From: Cafeteria roenbergensis
Taxonomy: Eukaryota > Sar > Bigyra > Bicosoecida > Cafeteriaceae
DNA: 64,000 bases
Assembly (NCBI GenBank): GCA_008330645.1
Contig: VLTN01000036.1
Span: forward strand, 302,740-366,739
Direction of reading: 5' to 3'
Shown: in pieces, positions 32,501 through 45,600 of the stretch
Layout of the letters: every line of letters begins with the position of its first letter
How positions within the stretch are numbered: position 1 is the stretch's first letter
The notes under the pieces: model-generated
Database searches by the model: none
Seen by the model: only the letters and a program-made list of their open reading frames with translations
What the model was told of the DNA's origin: nothing
Program-made: the position numbers and the translations under genes

Positions 32501-33820
32501 CTGCTCGGCGGTGCGCCTCTGCGCGAGGGCAGGCGTGCGGGGCGGCGAGGGCTGCGCGATGCAACCACCCCGCGCTGGCCGAGACCACCATTCGTCTGCG
32601 GCTCGGTCCGCGTCTTCGTTGCGTCGCCCAACCCGCGCCTCGTGCGTGGGGCTGGCAGCCAGCCGTAACTGGCAGCCTCAAATGGGGCGGCGACAGCATC
32701 CGAATCGGAAGCGAACGAGCTCCCGAAACACGATTCGCAGGGACAGTGCGGAAACACGCGCGGGTTCCAGTCCATCCGCGCGCGCTCGGCCAGCGGGAAG
32801 CTGCTCACCTGGGAAAAGTAGGAGTTGAGGTGGCGCGTGAGGTACTCGGCGCCCTCCGGGCCGTGGCGGGCCATGGCCTCGGAAAGCTTGGTGAAGCCGC
32901 TCACGTCCGCGAACATCACCACCGTCGGCAGACTGCAAGCAGCAACGCAGGCAACGAATCAGCGGCGGCGCGGGAGGGCGGTGGCGAGCCCAAGCGAGGG
33001 CGCGCTCCCCGCCAGCGCAGGAAGCGCGCATCGTACCAGGGACCGCGGGGGCTGGGGGCCAAGGGCGGGGCCGTGCGAGGGGAAAGCGCGGCGCGGGGCG
33101 AAGGCGCGAGGGGCATGTTTGCCGGCTCGCAAACGGCCGATGACCCAGGACTCGACGTGCCGATTGGCGGCTCCCTCGCTTGCGGCCCAGCGCGTCCAGG
33201 CGCAGTCCGACCGAGGGACCAGGCGCCTGACCGCCACCCCCACACGGCTTGCCGGGGCCGGGAAGGCTTGGGGCTTGCCCCGCCGGCGGGGCGCGGCGGC
33301 GGCTGGCGAGGGCTTGAGACCGCCGGGAGGAGCAGAACTCGCCCCGGCGCGAGGCCGCGCTGAGCCGCAGCGGGCCGGACGACGCGCGAGCTAGCAGCGC
33401 ACGGCAAGCCGCGGCACCCCCCCCCCCGCCCCCCCCCGCCGGCGGAGCACCACCAAGCCGACGCAAGGGCCTGGCAGGCGGGCGGCTGGCAGGCGCAACC
33501 ACGGATAGCCCAGCCGCTCAAACCTCCAGCGCCGCGGCCAATGCCTCCGCGCACGAGCCCGCGCCGGCCGCAAGCGCGACCGCAGAGGGGGTGGCACGAG
33601 CGGGCGCATCCAGAAGGGAACGGCCGCGGGCCTGTTCGGGCGGCCCTCGCGGCGGGACGGGCCGCAGCGGCCATGCGTGCGAGCGTCCGCGGCGCTCGCC
33701 AGGCTGGGCAGCGGCTCACACCACCCTTCGCGGTGCCTTTTCCGATGCCACCTCGTCGCGGAGCAGATCCTTAACGATGATGGACGGCATGTACGATGCC
33801 AGGATCTCAATGAACTTCAT
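20576..33820 (-). CDS. Giant soluble-type adenylyl cyclase fused to class I cyclic-nucleotide phosphodiesterase, with PH-like, GYF-like and WW domains
   Basis: Three exons: 33820-33720, 32932-32809 and 32281-20576, about 3,976 aa. The joins read through the cyclase core: RRVV-LPTVVMFADVSGFT (phase 2) and NSYFSQ-MVKSIASEGGD (phase 0); donors are GTGAGC, acceptors TTGCAG and CCGCAG. C1 (about 35-200) has metal Asp D43 and D93 (KFAGDA), with K89 at the place of the bicarbonate-site Lys of human sAC. C2 (about 270-450) has FVNL in place of the metal Asp, as in sAC, and MDDKGSTLIAVFG. An NTPase follows (P-loop GDAGSGKT near 925, CIDDAQ near 1275). A PH-like region lies near 1800-1930 and a GYF-like one (LQGPYTAAMVIAWYW) near 3240-3300. 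The PDE (about 3346-3763) has YHTLYHAVDTLQ, THDVGHPG near 3441, LERHH and HVADVSG. A WW domain ends the protein (about 3938-3970). Predicted to make and break down cAMP; loss of the purine-clamp Gln (Ala here) leaves PDE specificity open. Confidence 0.85.
28757..28812 (-). repeat. GCGCCA hexamer minisatellite
   Basis: About nine copies of a GCGCCA/GCGCCT hexamer, encoding a Gly-Ala run in the cyclase NTPase region, between the helical insert and the CIDDAQ motif. Confidence 0.9.
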
Positions 33821-34895
33821 GGCAGCAATGCGCCGTCAGCCGCTCGCAAGCTGCCCAGAATGCAGCGACCGCCTCGAGGGCCGAAGCTGGCCTGCCCGGC
33901 TCTCGAGGCCCCGCTGGCGCTCGCGCCTTCCACGGGCAGCGCGGCAGGGACCTGCGAGTGGCTGGGCCGGGTCAGTTTGGCGCTCGCTGTCGCGGCTCAG
34001 TGCGGACGGCCTGGGCGACGCAGGACGGGTGCCGCGGGCCGGCAGAGGCGGCAGCAAAGCCAAATTCGTTTGCCGGGCTTGGCCGGCGAAAGCGCCCACG
34101 CAGCGCACTCCCGACACGGCGGAGCCGAGGGGCATCGGAAGAATGGCGCACACAAGGCTGGCGGGAGGGGCAGGCTCCGCTGAGGGACAGCCGGGCTCGC
34201 CCGCCCGGCCGCGGGCGTGCCACGGGCCGCGCACACTCCAAATGCGGTGCCCACACCCCGGAATTTTGTCTCGGCAACGCTGCGCCCCGACGGCTGCGCC
34301 GCGGCGCGCGACGAGGGCGGTCCGCTCCAAGCAGCCAGCCGGCGTTGTGCGCTGCTGCGAACAGCCCTCGTCGGGCATGTTCAAGCGTGCCAGGGCGGGG
34401 GCGCAGGGACAGCGGTCCATGAACGCTGACTGGTCGTGTCCAGGCTTGGCACTCTTGCGACCAGCGGTTGCTCGGCGGTGCGAGCAAGCCGGCACTGGGC
34501 GCGCGCCTTGGCGCGCGCGCGCCCGGCCCCACGCGCCGCAGCCAAAGCGCGCGACTCCGCACCCGAAGTTGCGCACCGGCGCCACTGCTCGCCGCGCGTG
34601 GCACAGGCCGCAAGGTCCGGGCAGCCGGAGTGAACTCCACAAACCCGCCGATTCCGATCTGGCGGACAGAGTCCGAGCGGACTCACAGTGAACTACGCCG
34701 CTGCTCTGCGCAACGGAGTTGCGGCGCGCGACGCCGCGGCTGCTGCCGGCCCCCCGCGAGCGCCCGCACTGCAAGCGCGAAGCCGAAGGCTCGCTCGCCC
34801 ATTGTCCTTCCCGCGCGCCGCGTCCAGCCGGTGCGCCTTGCTTCGCGTGCCGAGGCGCCGGCCCCGCGGCGGCGAGCGGCGCGGTTGAGCAACCA
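33821..34895. promoter_or_regulatory. Divergent intergenic region (cyclase-PDE / LRR giant)
   Basis: 1,075 bp between the inferred ATG of the cyclase-PDE gene and the ATG of the LRR gene. The LRR frame is open back to about 34719 but without an ATG. No specific promoter element or gene is recognised. Confidence 0.4.
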
Positions 34896-37800
34896 ATGGC
34901 ATCCCCCTTGTCCGCGTCCCCCTGGCGGCGGCCCAGCGCGCTGGACGGGGGGCCCAGCGTTGCGTCTGTGGAGTCTTCCGTCACGGAGATGATGCCCTCT
35001 GGCCTGTCAATGGTGTCGCTCGACTCCGTGGGAACCGCCTCAACCGAGCGAGCCGGTGACCGGAACGCTGGGGGCGTCCTCGGCGCCGCTGGCGGCATCA
35101 GCCAGGCGGCCGCGCGCAACGAGCCGTCGGCATACGCCGATTCGCTCGCCCCGGACTCGAAGCAGTCCCGCCGCCTGCTTGCCGTGGCGAGGCTGCGCGG
35201 GCGGCGCGCCGCAAAGCTGTCGGCCACGCCGCGCCTCGCGGCCGCGAGCGCCGCCAACCTCGGATACAGCACCGCCGGGGCGTCAGCCGGCACTTCGGCG
35301 GCAGCCGCGGCGACCGCCTCGCCGGGGCTGGAGGGCTCCCGGCCCTTGGCCGCGTCGCTCGGCCGCAGGGCGCAGGGCCGCGATCGGCGCCGAGCCCGAC
35401 CCCTCGCTGGCCCGGGGAGCCCGCTCGGCGGGCGCCCGCTGGCGGCGGCAGCGCGCGTTTCGCCGCGGTCCCCGTCGTCATCGGCGCCGCAGCTACCGCC
35501 AGGGGTGCACCTTGAGCGCGTGCGCACCGTGTCGGGCACGGTGGAGGACAACGAGGCCGCCTGGGCGCTCTCCCTAGCCCTCGGCACCGCGCCCTCCCCG
35601 GGGCGCGCCGAGACGGCCGCGCGGCCGCCGGCCAGTACTGGGCTGCTGGCGCCAGTGCGGGGCCGGGCGTCGGCGGTGGGGCCCCCAATGGTCGACACGG
35701 GCCTGCCGGCCACAGGCTGGTCGCCAGCCACCGGCACTGCCGGCCACAGCGCTGCCGCAGGGGCTGCGCCGGGTGTCGCCGCGAGCGACGGCCGAAGCCG
35801 CGCCAGCAACGCCGCCGCCAGCGCTCACAGCAAGCCGCCTCGCTCCGGCACAGCTCGCGGACAGGCCCCCGCCTCCGCCCCGGCCCCGGCCCAGGGGGCC
35901 TCTCGTGGCGCGGGCCTCTCGGCAGGCACCCCCATGTCGCAGCGGCGAGCCGCCGAGCTGGCCGCGGACGCGGTGGCCGCCGAGGCCGCCGCCGCCCGAC
36001 GAGCAGCGGCCGCCGCCACGCGCAGCCGCACCGAAGCGCACATCCGCGCCGTCAAGGTCGGCCTGCAAACGGCGTCCCAGGCCACGCTGGCGGTGCCGCT
36101 GGAGGCCACGGCGCCGGATGAGCAGGCCGCGGCGGCGGGGCTCGCCTCCGCGCAGGCGCTGCGCGCCGCCGCCGACGCCTTGGCGCGGGTCACCGTTCGG
36201 GCACAGGACGCCTGTGTGGCCAAGGCGGTGGCCGACCTCAGGGGGAGGGCGCTTCGCCGGGGCAGAGCCGTCGCATCGGCAGAGCTCGCGGAGACGACGA
36301 TGGCGGCGCTGCAGGAGGCGGAGGCTCGTGTGGCAAGGCTTGCGAGGTCACGGGTGCTGGTCACGCGGCTGCTGCAGCTGGGAGACGCCGCGCTGCTCAG
36401 TGATGACGCCGCCGCCGCCGCGGCCGCCGGCGCCTCGATGGCGCTGCCGCCGGCGACGCCGGGCACCACGCCCGCGGCCGCCGCCGGCCGGGGCGGCAGT
36501 CGAGACACCCTCTCCCGCAGCGGCACCACTGCCAGCAGCAGCAGCAGCGGCGGCGGTGGCGGTGGTGGCGGTGGCAGTGTGTCGGGGACATCGGGCGTCG
36601 GGCTCGGACCCGACTCGGCGCTGTCACCGCTCGCCGCCGCGTCAGCTCTCACGCCGTCGGCCGGCACCATGGCCACCTCCGCAGCTGCCGTCGGGGCCGG
36701 CGCCGGCGCCGGGCAGGGCCTTTGCGCAGGCCCGTCGGCCGTGGAGGAGGAGCTTCAGCGGTGGCAGCGGGCTGACGCCGAGAAGGCCGAGGACGTCATT
36801 CGCAGGCTGGACGCGCGCGACCGCCGCGCCGCCCGCCGGCAGGCCATGGAAGCGGCGGCCAGCCGGCAGGGGCGGCAGTCGGCGCCGGGCGCGGCGGCCA
36901 GCGCGGAGGCTAGTGCCCAGAGCGGCGGACCGCCCCTCACTCCGGCAGTGAAGCCACCTGGGGCGGCGGCGGCGGGGGGGGCGGCTGGCCAAAGCGGAAC
37001 TCTTCGCTTTGGGCTGACGGTCGTCACGGAGGAACCCTCCGATCCTGCCGACGGGTCCCTGCAGGCACAGCTCGCGGCGGCGAGCCTGGAGGGGCTGGAC
37101 ACCCCGCTGGTGCGACGGATCCGGGCGCGCATGCTGCGAGAGACGGCGGCGGAGGCGGCGGAGGTCGCGGCGCAGCGCAGCCTCGTCTCCATCCTCTCAC
37201 CGGAGGGGGGCAAGCCAGGCGGTTTCGCGGCGTCGACGTCGAGCGGGCTGCGCCAGCGCGGGCGCGGGCTTGAGCTCGAGGACATCTACCGGTCCGGGGC
37301 CGCGGCGGCGGGACCCGACGTGAACGACCTGCTGCAGTCACCCGTGGCGGGGGCGGGCGGCGCTGGGCGTGGCGCTGCGCGGTCAGGCCCCGGCTGGGCC
37401 GCGGGCAGCCCGGCTACGGGCGGCGGCGGCGGCGGCGGAGGAGGAGGAGGAGGAGGAGGAGGAGGAGGTCGGTTCGCGTTTGGGGCGGGCGGGAAGGGGT
37501 CGCTACGCGCCACCGCCACCGGGTCGAGTCTGGGCCGTTCGGGGGCCGCGGGTGGCCCCGCGGCCTCCGCCGGTGCGGAGGAGGAGGACACCACTGCCCT
37601 GATGCTGGCGGCCGCCGCTGAGGAGGCCGAGGGCGGCGCTGACGGTGGCGGGCCGCGGCGCCGGGGCACCGACCAGACGCACCGGTCGCCCTTCCTGGCA
37701 CAGCTGGCCCAGACCAAAATGGTTGCCAACGCCGGCACCGTGGCGCGGCGAGCGCACGCCAGGGGCGCCTGGAGCAGGGTGGCTGCCACCGTGGGCACCG

Positions 37801-40800
37801 GCGACGCGGCGCCGGACGAGGCTGGCGCCGCCGTCGCGGTGCTGCTGCTTGGCGGGCAGGGCCGCGGCCCCGCGGCGGACGGCGCCGGCCCGCTCGCTGC
37901 CCGCAAGACGTCGTACGACCTGGAGGGCCGGTCCACCGGCCAGCTCCCGGCCAGCGGCCCTGACGCCGAGGCGGTGGCGGCGCTCGAAGGCGCGCACCCG
38001 GCAGAGGTCATCCAGTCTTACATCCTCTGGAGGCTTGGAGTCACGGCCGGCGACTACGACGGCAGGTGGCGGTCGGCTGAGATGTCAGCCGACGGCGGCG
38101 CGACGTCAGCCATTACCGGGTACCGGGGCCAGCGACTCGACGGCACGGTGGCAGCGGTCGGCTCAGGGCCGTCAGGCGGGGCCGTGGCTCCGCTGTTCGG
38201 CACTCGGAGACGCCGTAGCGGCTCTGCCAGCGGCTCTGGAGACGGCGACGCCGCCGGTGGCGCCGGCAGCGGCGCCGGGGGGAGCGGGGAGCGGTTCCTT
38301 GCAGCCGTGGCCGTGGCCGCCGCGAGGGCAGCCGCTGGTCGCAGCGACAACGTGGCCGGCCCGCGCCACACGACCCATGGCGCGGCAGCGGCCACGCGCG
38401 CTGAGACTGGCGCCAGGGCGCTGCGGCTGCTGCGCGCGATGGCGGAGCCAGTCTCCTCCAAGCCCGCGAAGCCTCACCGCAAGTTTGGGCAGACCCTCCG
38501 GGCGGCAGAGCTCGCTGCTGGAGCGCCTGGCGACGGCAGCCCGTCCTGGAAGGAGCTGCGGAGGCAAAAGGCTGCGGCGGCAGAGCTGGCTAGCCTGAGC
38601 GACGCGGAGCGTGAGCGACGCTTGGCGGCCGAGCGACTCCACTTCGGGTCAGACCCCGACATGAATTCAGCTGACGGCGGCGACGGCGGCCGCAGCCGCG
38701 AAGGGGTGTGGGGCGGAGCCTTGACCGCGAGATTCGGCTCTGCCACTGGTGGTACCGCTGGTGGCTCTGCCGGGGCTGGGGTCGGAGGGGGGGCGGATGC
38801 GTACTTTGGAGCCGTCGGACGCAGTCAGCTGTTCGCGGCGTACGGCGCGGTGCGGGCAGAGGGGGGTGTCGCCCTGCCGATGTCCCGGGAAGTGGCCAAG
38901 GCGGCTCTGCAGCAGCGAAGGCAGCGGCGGCTGGCTGCGCAGCGAGCGGGCCGGGTGGGCGCCGCGTCAGAGGCAGGTCCCGCTGGCAGAGCCGGCGTCG
39001 GCGGCAGCAGCAAGGGCGGCGGCGGCAGCTTGTCGTCGAGCGAGGATGAGTCAGAAGACGGCTCTGATGCCGGCTCTGATGCCGGCGCCGGCAGAGCCGA
39101 CGGCCCGGTGCTCGTCGCCGGCAGAGCTGTCGACACTGGTCGAGAGAGCAAGGTGGGTGATGGCCACCGATCTCCGAGCCAGGCGAGCAGCCTTCGCCGG
39201 GCGGTCTCGCGAACGGGAGGCGACGTCGTCGTCGCCGACGGGTCGCCCATGCGCGGTGACGGCGACGACGACGGCGACGGCCGCACTGGGGCTGCGGGGG
39301 CGGGCGGCGGTGGCATTGGCGGGACGTGGGGGACCGCCGTGACGACGGCGGGGTGGCGGCCTGGGAGCGGGGATGGGGCGTCGCTCGGCGACACGCGGCT
39401 GACGGAGCGGCGCTCGATTCTGGTGGCAGAGCCAAGAGCGACCCCAATCAAGGCGGGCCGCGCAGCGGCGGCGGGGGCTATGGGCCGCGATGGCTCAGGC
39501 GGCTCCAGGGGCCGGCTCAGGGAGGCTGCGAGTCCGGGCCGGGCGGAGGAGGGCGAGGCCACGCAGCAGCGGCGCCTCCGCGCGGGCGGCGTGCAGCGAG
39601 GGATGGGCAGCGGGGGCTTCTCCGCGAGTGTGCCCCTGTTCCCGCTGCCGGCGCCTGGCAGCGGCGGCGGCCGCCCGTCGACCCCGCCGCCCGACCCAGC
39701 GGACCCGACCCAGGACGACGACACGCTTCCGCACCAGGCAAGCACCCGGTCCCGGGTCCCGGAGACGGCGGGCGGCGCCGCGACTGGCTCCACCAGGCGC
39801 TCGACCGGCGCCCTGCTGGAGGCGGGCCCGGACGACACGCTGCTCCCGCCGGGGCTGCGCGCGCTGCCGGGCGACGGCAGCGCCTCCGCGGCGCTCCGCG
39901 GCATGGAGGGCGCGCGCGCGGAGCGCTGGCCCGCCCCGGGGGGACCGGGCGCTGCCTGGCCCGCCAGCGACGAGGCGGCGCGCGCCGCCTCCCTCATGGC
40001 CTCCCGCTCCGAGGCCGAGCTCGGCAGAGCCGCCGCATCGCCGCTCCGAGTCCGCCTGGGGCGGAGCGAGTCACTGCAAGGCTCGCTGGAGGTGGCGGCG
40101 TCCTTGCGGCAGAGCCGCCGGCCACTGCTGGCGAAGACGTCGAGCGGCGCCCTCAGCGCCTCGAGCGGCAGCCACGGCGCTGCGCTTCCCGTGGTGGGCC
40201 GTGGCGGCAGCGGCCGCGCCAGCGGGGGTGCTGCAGGCGCAGGCGGAGGCGGCACGGGCGGGCGCGCCGATGCGACGGCTCCAAGGTGGGGGGCTGGGCC
40301 GGACGGCCAGGCGCTGGCGTTCGACGGCGCCACTGCCGCCGACTTGGTGGCCCGCGACCACCGAGACGCCTTCGCGGCGACGCAGTCTGCGCACGTGGCC
40401 TTTGCGCGGGCCTGCGCTGCGGCCGGCCTGGCCCCGGAGTCGCTCATCGTGCGACGTCGCGACGAGCCGGCGCTCGACCTCACGCACTTTGGCATCGGCG
40501 ACGAGCGCGCCGGCGCGGTGGCGGTGGCGCTGCCGGCGCTGCCGCGGCTGCACGAGGTGCTGCTCGCCGACAACCGCCTGAGCGGGGCGGGGGTGGAGTG
40601 CTTGGCTGCGGCCGTGGCGTGCCGCTCCGACGTGCGCAGCCTGGTGCTGGACGACAACCGGCCCGGCGTGAGAGGGGCCGAGGCCGTCGCCGCGCTGGTG
40701 CTGGCGGGGCCGCCTCCCGCCAAGCGGAAGTGGCTTCCCACCACGCTGCGAGCCGCGGCCGCCGCCGCGGCCGCCGCCGACCAGGCCGGGGCCTTGTCCG

Positions 40801-42586
40801 AGGCCGCGAGCGGGCGCGGCCAACGCTCGACCAAGTGGCCCGTCGGGTGCCATCTGCGGCGACTGGACCTGGCCTCTTGCCGCCTGAGCACGCGCGAGGC
40901 GCTGCCGCTGCTGGCCGGGCTCGGCTCGGCTCGGCACCTGCTGCGACTGACGCTACGCGGGAACCTCCTCGACGCCAGAGGGGCGCAGCTCATCGCCGAG
41001 GCCGTCGCGGGCGGGTGCTCGCTGCGCCACCTCTTTCTGGGGTGGAACGACCTGACCTCCGCGGGCGTGCGGGCGCTGGCAGAGGCCGCGGCGGAGGGCG
41101 TGACTCCGCTCCGCACGCTCGACCTTGCGTGGTGCGGGGTGGACGACGACGCGGCGCCGCAGCTGGGGGCCCTCGTCGCGGCGTCGACGTCCCTCCGAGC
41201 GCTGGTGCTGTCGAACAACGCCGTGGGCCCGACGGGCGCCACGCTGCTGGCCGAGGGGCTAGCCGGCAACGGGTCGCTGTCGCTGCTGGATCTCAGCTTC
41301 TGCCCCGTGGGGGCGCAGGGCGCGAGAATGCTGCTGCAGCAGCTGCGGCTGCCGGACGACGAGGTGGGAATCGGCAAAGTCACCCGGGAGGCGCGGGAGC
41401 AGGTTGTGAGGCAGCAGCGGGCGGGCGCGGATAAGGCCGCCAGAGAGGCAGCCAGACCGCGCGGAGGCGCCGCTGGAGCCGCGCTGCGCCGGGTGACCCG
41501 CTCGCTGGCCAGGACCCGGTCAGGGCTCTTCTCGGCAGTCAAGGCGGGGCAGGAGGGCGGCCCGTCGAGCGAGCCCACCGATTGCGACGACGCAGACGAC
41601 ACGTGCGACGACGAGGGCTCGGCCCCGACGCCCGCCGCCCAGCCTGCTGACCCCGAGGACGCGGCCGAGGCCGAGGCGCGGCTGGTGCGCGAGGAGGACG
41701 AAGCTGCGATGCGGGAGGTGGGGGCGGAAGTGGCGGGCACGGCTGGCGCCGCAGCCGAGGACGACGACGGCGTGGACGCTGACGGTGCTTCGCAGGCGCT
41801 GGGCATGAGCGGGCCCGCGGCGGGCCCGTCTGGCCCGGGCAACGCCCCCGAGGAGCGGTTTCGCCGCATTCGGATGGTTGGCTGCGACTTTCGCCGGTCA
41901 GCTGACTCCGTCTCCCTGGACCCGGCCAACCCGTCCGGCGAGGCGTCGCTGGACCTGTCGCAGCCATACCACCGCACGGTGGCCGAGAGGCTGCTGCGGG
42001 TGGCGCTTCACAACGACGAGTGCGAGTTCCTGTCCGTCAAGTTCGTTCCCCCCAGCGGCGGGCTGCGCGCCGCGCACTCGCGGCCTGACTGGGAACGGCT
42101 GGTGGAGCTGCGGCTGGCAGAGCTGGTGGAGAGGGGGGAGGGGACGGGCCCCGCGGCCCTGGAGCTCCGTGACGTCATCGGGGCCGCGAGGGCGGGCGGC
42201 GGGGCAGGCATGGCACTCACTGCTTCGGGGGCCGGCGCTGGCCCCGGCGCTGGAGCGGCCGGCGACGCCACAGTCGTCAGTTTCGGCGGGCTGCGGGGCC
42301 GGCGGCCCAGCGCCGTGGAGGCGTCTGACGACATGATGATGGCATTGGCAGCGGTACGGGCAGAGCAGGAGGCAGACGAAACTGCGCCGACGTCCGCGTC
42401 ATCAGCTCTGCCCGGAAGCCCCGAGGCGCGGCGCGTTCGGGCGTTCCGGCAGCCGCTGACGCAGGTGGAGGTGGCGGATCGCATCATCGCGGCGGCCGGC
42501 CCGGCGGTGGAGCTGGGAGAGGCCGAGCTCGCGGCGGAGGCGGACAGAGCGCAGTCGGCGGCGCAGGGGGCCCGCACGGGCGCGGC

Positions 42587-42621
<35 letters not shown>

Positions 42622-45600
42622 CCGCGGGGGGCAGCGGGTCGTCGAGTGCCCGCAGCGACAGAGGCGGTCGGGCGGCGCGGACGGCGAGTGCCCCGCCGAT
42701 GCGCCGGCAGCCTGCGGGCGCGGGCGGCGCGTCCCAGAAGGCGTCTTCGGCGTTCAGCGACGCTGACCACCCGCTCGGCGCAGTGACGATCAGGGCTGCC
42801 GCGAGGCTGCTGGTGCGGCGGGTGCGGCCCAACGCGAGCCGGACGGCCCAGCTGTGGGCCGCGCTGCGGGGCCACATGGGCGAGGTGGCGCAGCTGATGC
42901 TTCGGCGGGAGCGGGCTGCGGCGGAGGGGGCGAGAGGGGGATTCGTCGATGACCACGCGGCAGCGGCGCGGTTGCTGGGGGCCTACCGGGGAGCGCAGCC
43001 GCAGCGCCGGGGCGTGGATGCGTTTGCCACCGACGCGCTTGCAGCGGGCAGCGGTGCGGACGCCGGCGGCTCGGTCCGTGCTTACTACGTCATAGGCGCC
43101 AAGCCGAGGCGCCAAAAGTCGGCGGCTGGCGCGGCGGCCGCCGTGCCCGTGCCCCGGGTGCGGGGCAGCGCAAGCGGGCCTGGCGGTGGCGATGGCGGGA
43201 GGGCGGGCAACACCAGCGCGCGCAGCAGTGGTGGTGGTGGCGGCGGCGACGACGGTGCCGGCGGTAGCGGCGGCATTGCCGGTGGTGGTGGTGGTGGTCT
43301 GTCGTCGGCGCGGAGCAGCGGCGGCGCGTCCGATCGCGGCGGAGGGGAGTCGCCTGTCGCGACCGCCGCGGGCGGGCGGGTGATGGGAACGCTTGCGGCA
43401 ATGGACTCGAGGCGCGCGCGGGGGCTGGGCGGGGCCGCTGCCGGCGGCGGCGTGGGCGCCACAGCGGGCCCGCTCGCGCAGGACTGGGTCACGGAGGCCG
43501 AGGAGGCGTCCTGCGAGGGCCGGAGGTTTGAGCTGCCGTTTGCGGGCTTGCTGGTGGTGCGGGTGCGGGCCGGGTGGGTCGACCCCGCGACGGTGCGGCG
43601 GCGCGCGGACGAGGCGCGACGCCGGCAGGCGCGGGAGCGTCTGGAGTCGCGGCGGGCAGAGCTCCAGCGGCTGCACCGGCTGCTGCACGCGAAGGGAGAC
43701 CCCGGCGACGCAGCGGCTGCCACGGAAGCGGCGCTGAAGCGCGCGGAAACGGCGCTGGAGGCCGACGGCGCCAGCTACGTGGACACGCTGATCCACGTTA
43801 TGAGCAGCGAGGCCGTGCTTGGCAGGAGCGGCGGCGCCGGAGGACGGGCTGGCGGCGGGGGCGGCGCCATGCCGCGCGGCGACGATCAGCTCGCCATCCT
43901 GCGCATGTCAGTCCCGGACCTCTATTTGAGCTGCGAGGAGGCGGTGCGGCTGCTCTCGACCGCGCCAGTGCGTTCGGCTGACGTATCCGACCGCGTGACG
44001 CTGGTGGCGCGGCTGCTGCAGCGGCTGGTCGACCCCGCCAACGCGCCGACGCTGCTCCGCGCCGTGTTGCCCGACGACGAGCGCACGCGCGTGATGGCCA
44101 AGATGGGTCTCGCGCGGTTTCGCCTGAGCATCGGGTTCAGCACCGGCAGGTATGCCCTGGATTTGTCCTCGTCCGAGGACAGGGCCCTGCTGCACCGGCT
44201 CGCGGCGGTTTCGCGGGAGCACAGGCGCTGGATGGACACGCGGTTCCCCGGGCTGGACACCTCGCAGTGGGGCGACTTTGAGCGGTTCCGCAACGCGACG
44301 CTGGGGGGGCAACCGTTCCGCATGACGGAGGGCTGGGCCCGGGGCCCGCCCTCGGCCGGCATCGCGGAGTTTGACTTTGTGGACGCGATCCGGCCCCCGC
44401 TGCAGGCGCGGGCCATCCACTCGCTGCGGCTTGCGCAGGTGCTGCGCGACTGCGGCATGGAGGAGCTCTGCCTGGCACTGCGGGACGCGGAGCGGGCGGT
44501 GGCGCGGGAGCTGCTCCGAGCGGCGGCTCGGCGGGCGGCGGCTTCCGAGGCTGGGGGCGGCAGCGCGTCGCCGCGCCCCGGGAGCGGTGCCAGCGGCGGC
44601 GGCGGCCACGCCCCTGGCAGCGCGAGGGGCGTGTCTGGCTCGACGTCAGCTCGCCGCGGCATCGAGTCGTTCCTGTCGTCTCGCATCAGCGAGGGCAGAG
44701 CCGCGAGCGGCAGGCTCTCGGCGCGCAGCGGCGAGGCAGCTGGTGACGCGGTTGTGCGCCTCCAGGCGGCGGAGGGCACGTTGGCAGTGGCGGCAGCGGA
44801 GGCGGCTGGCGGCCGGCTGACGGCACGGTCGAGGCGATCGGGGTCCCCTCTTGCTCGGGCCAGGGAGGAGGCCCAACACCGGCGCAGCGTCAGCGCGGGC
44901 AGCGGAAGCGGCGGCGGCGACCTCGCAGCCGCAGCCGCAGCCGCCGGTGGGGGCAGCGGCGACGGCGCCGCTGCGGGGGCGGACGCCGAGGCGGCGGGAG
45001 AGGCCGCCGCTGAGCGGGCCAGGCTGCTGCTGCTGCGCAGCGCCAAGGCGCAGAGCGACGCGGAGGCGAACCGCCGGCTGGGGGTCTCGGCGGGCGGGGC
45101 ACCTGGCGCGGTGACGGCGGCTGACGTGTCGCGCGAGGAGGCTGCTCAGCGGGTGGCAGCGGTCGTGCAGTCTGCTGCCAGGGAGCCGCTCCGCGCCCAG
45201 GACGGCGACAGCGCGCCGCTGTGGCTGGACCTCGACGGGAGGGGCCCGGCCTCGCTGGCTCTGCCGATGGAGGACGACGGCAGCGGCTCCGCGGCGAGTG
45301 CGCGCGGCGGCGGCGCGGGTCGGCTGTCGGCGCGCGGACTGGCCGCCCACTGGCACCCTGCTCTCACGGCCGTGTTCCCGCGCCCCCCCCCTGACGTGCT
45401 TCTGCCCGCCGACGGGGAAGCGGACGGAGGGAGCGCAGCGGGGGCGCGGCCGGCTGGCTCGGCGCCGAGCAGGAGGCGGCGCGCGGCGCTGAGAAAGCGA
45501 GGTGGCGCCGGCAGCGGCGGCCGGGGCGCAGGCGGCCGTCCCCCCGAGGAGTCCATGCCGCCAACGGCGCTGGCGGTGGCCGCGCGAGTGTCGCGAGAGC

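Noticed and set aside
29163-32699. 1,178-codon alternative minus-strand frame and a 782-codon plus-strand frame (28746-31094) within the cyclase gene
   Set aside because: Both overlap the cyclase/NTPase coding frame, have Arg/Gly or Ala/Pro shadow composition, and carry none of its motifs.
38825-41977. 1,050-codon open frame on the minus strand inside the LRR gene
   Set aside because: It is the antisense of a GC-rich repetitive coding region where stops are rare. Its composition (Ser/Arg/Pro) has no domain, and the plus-strand LRRs are unmistakable.
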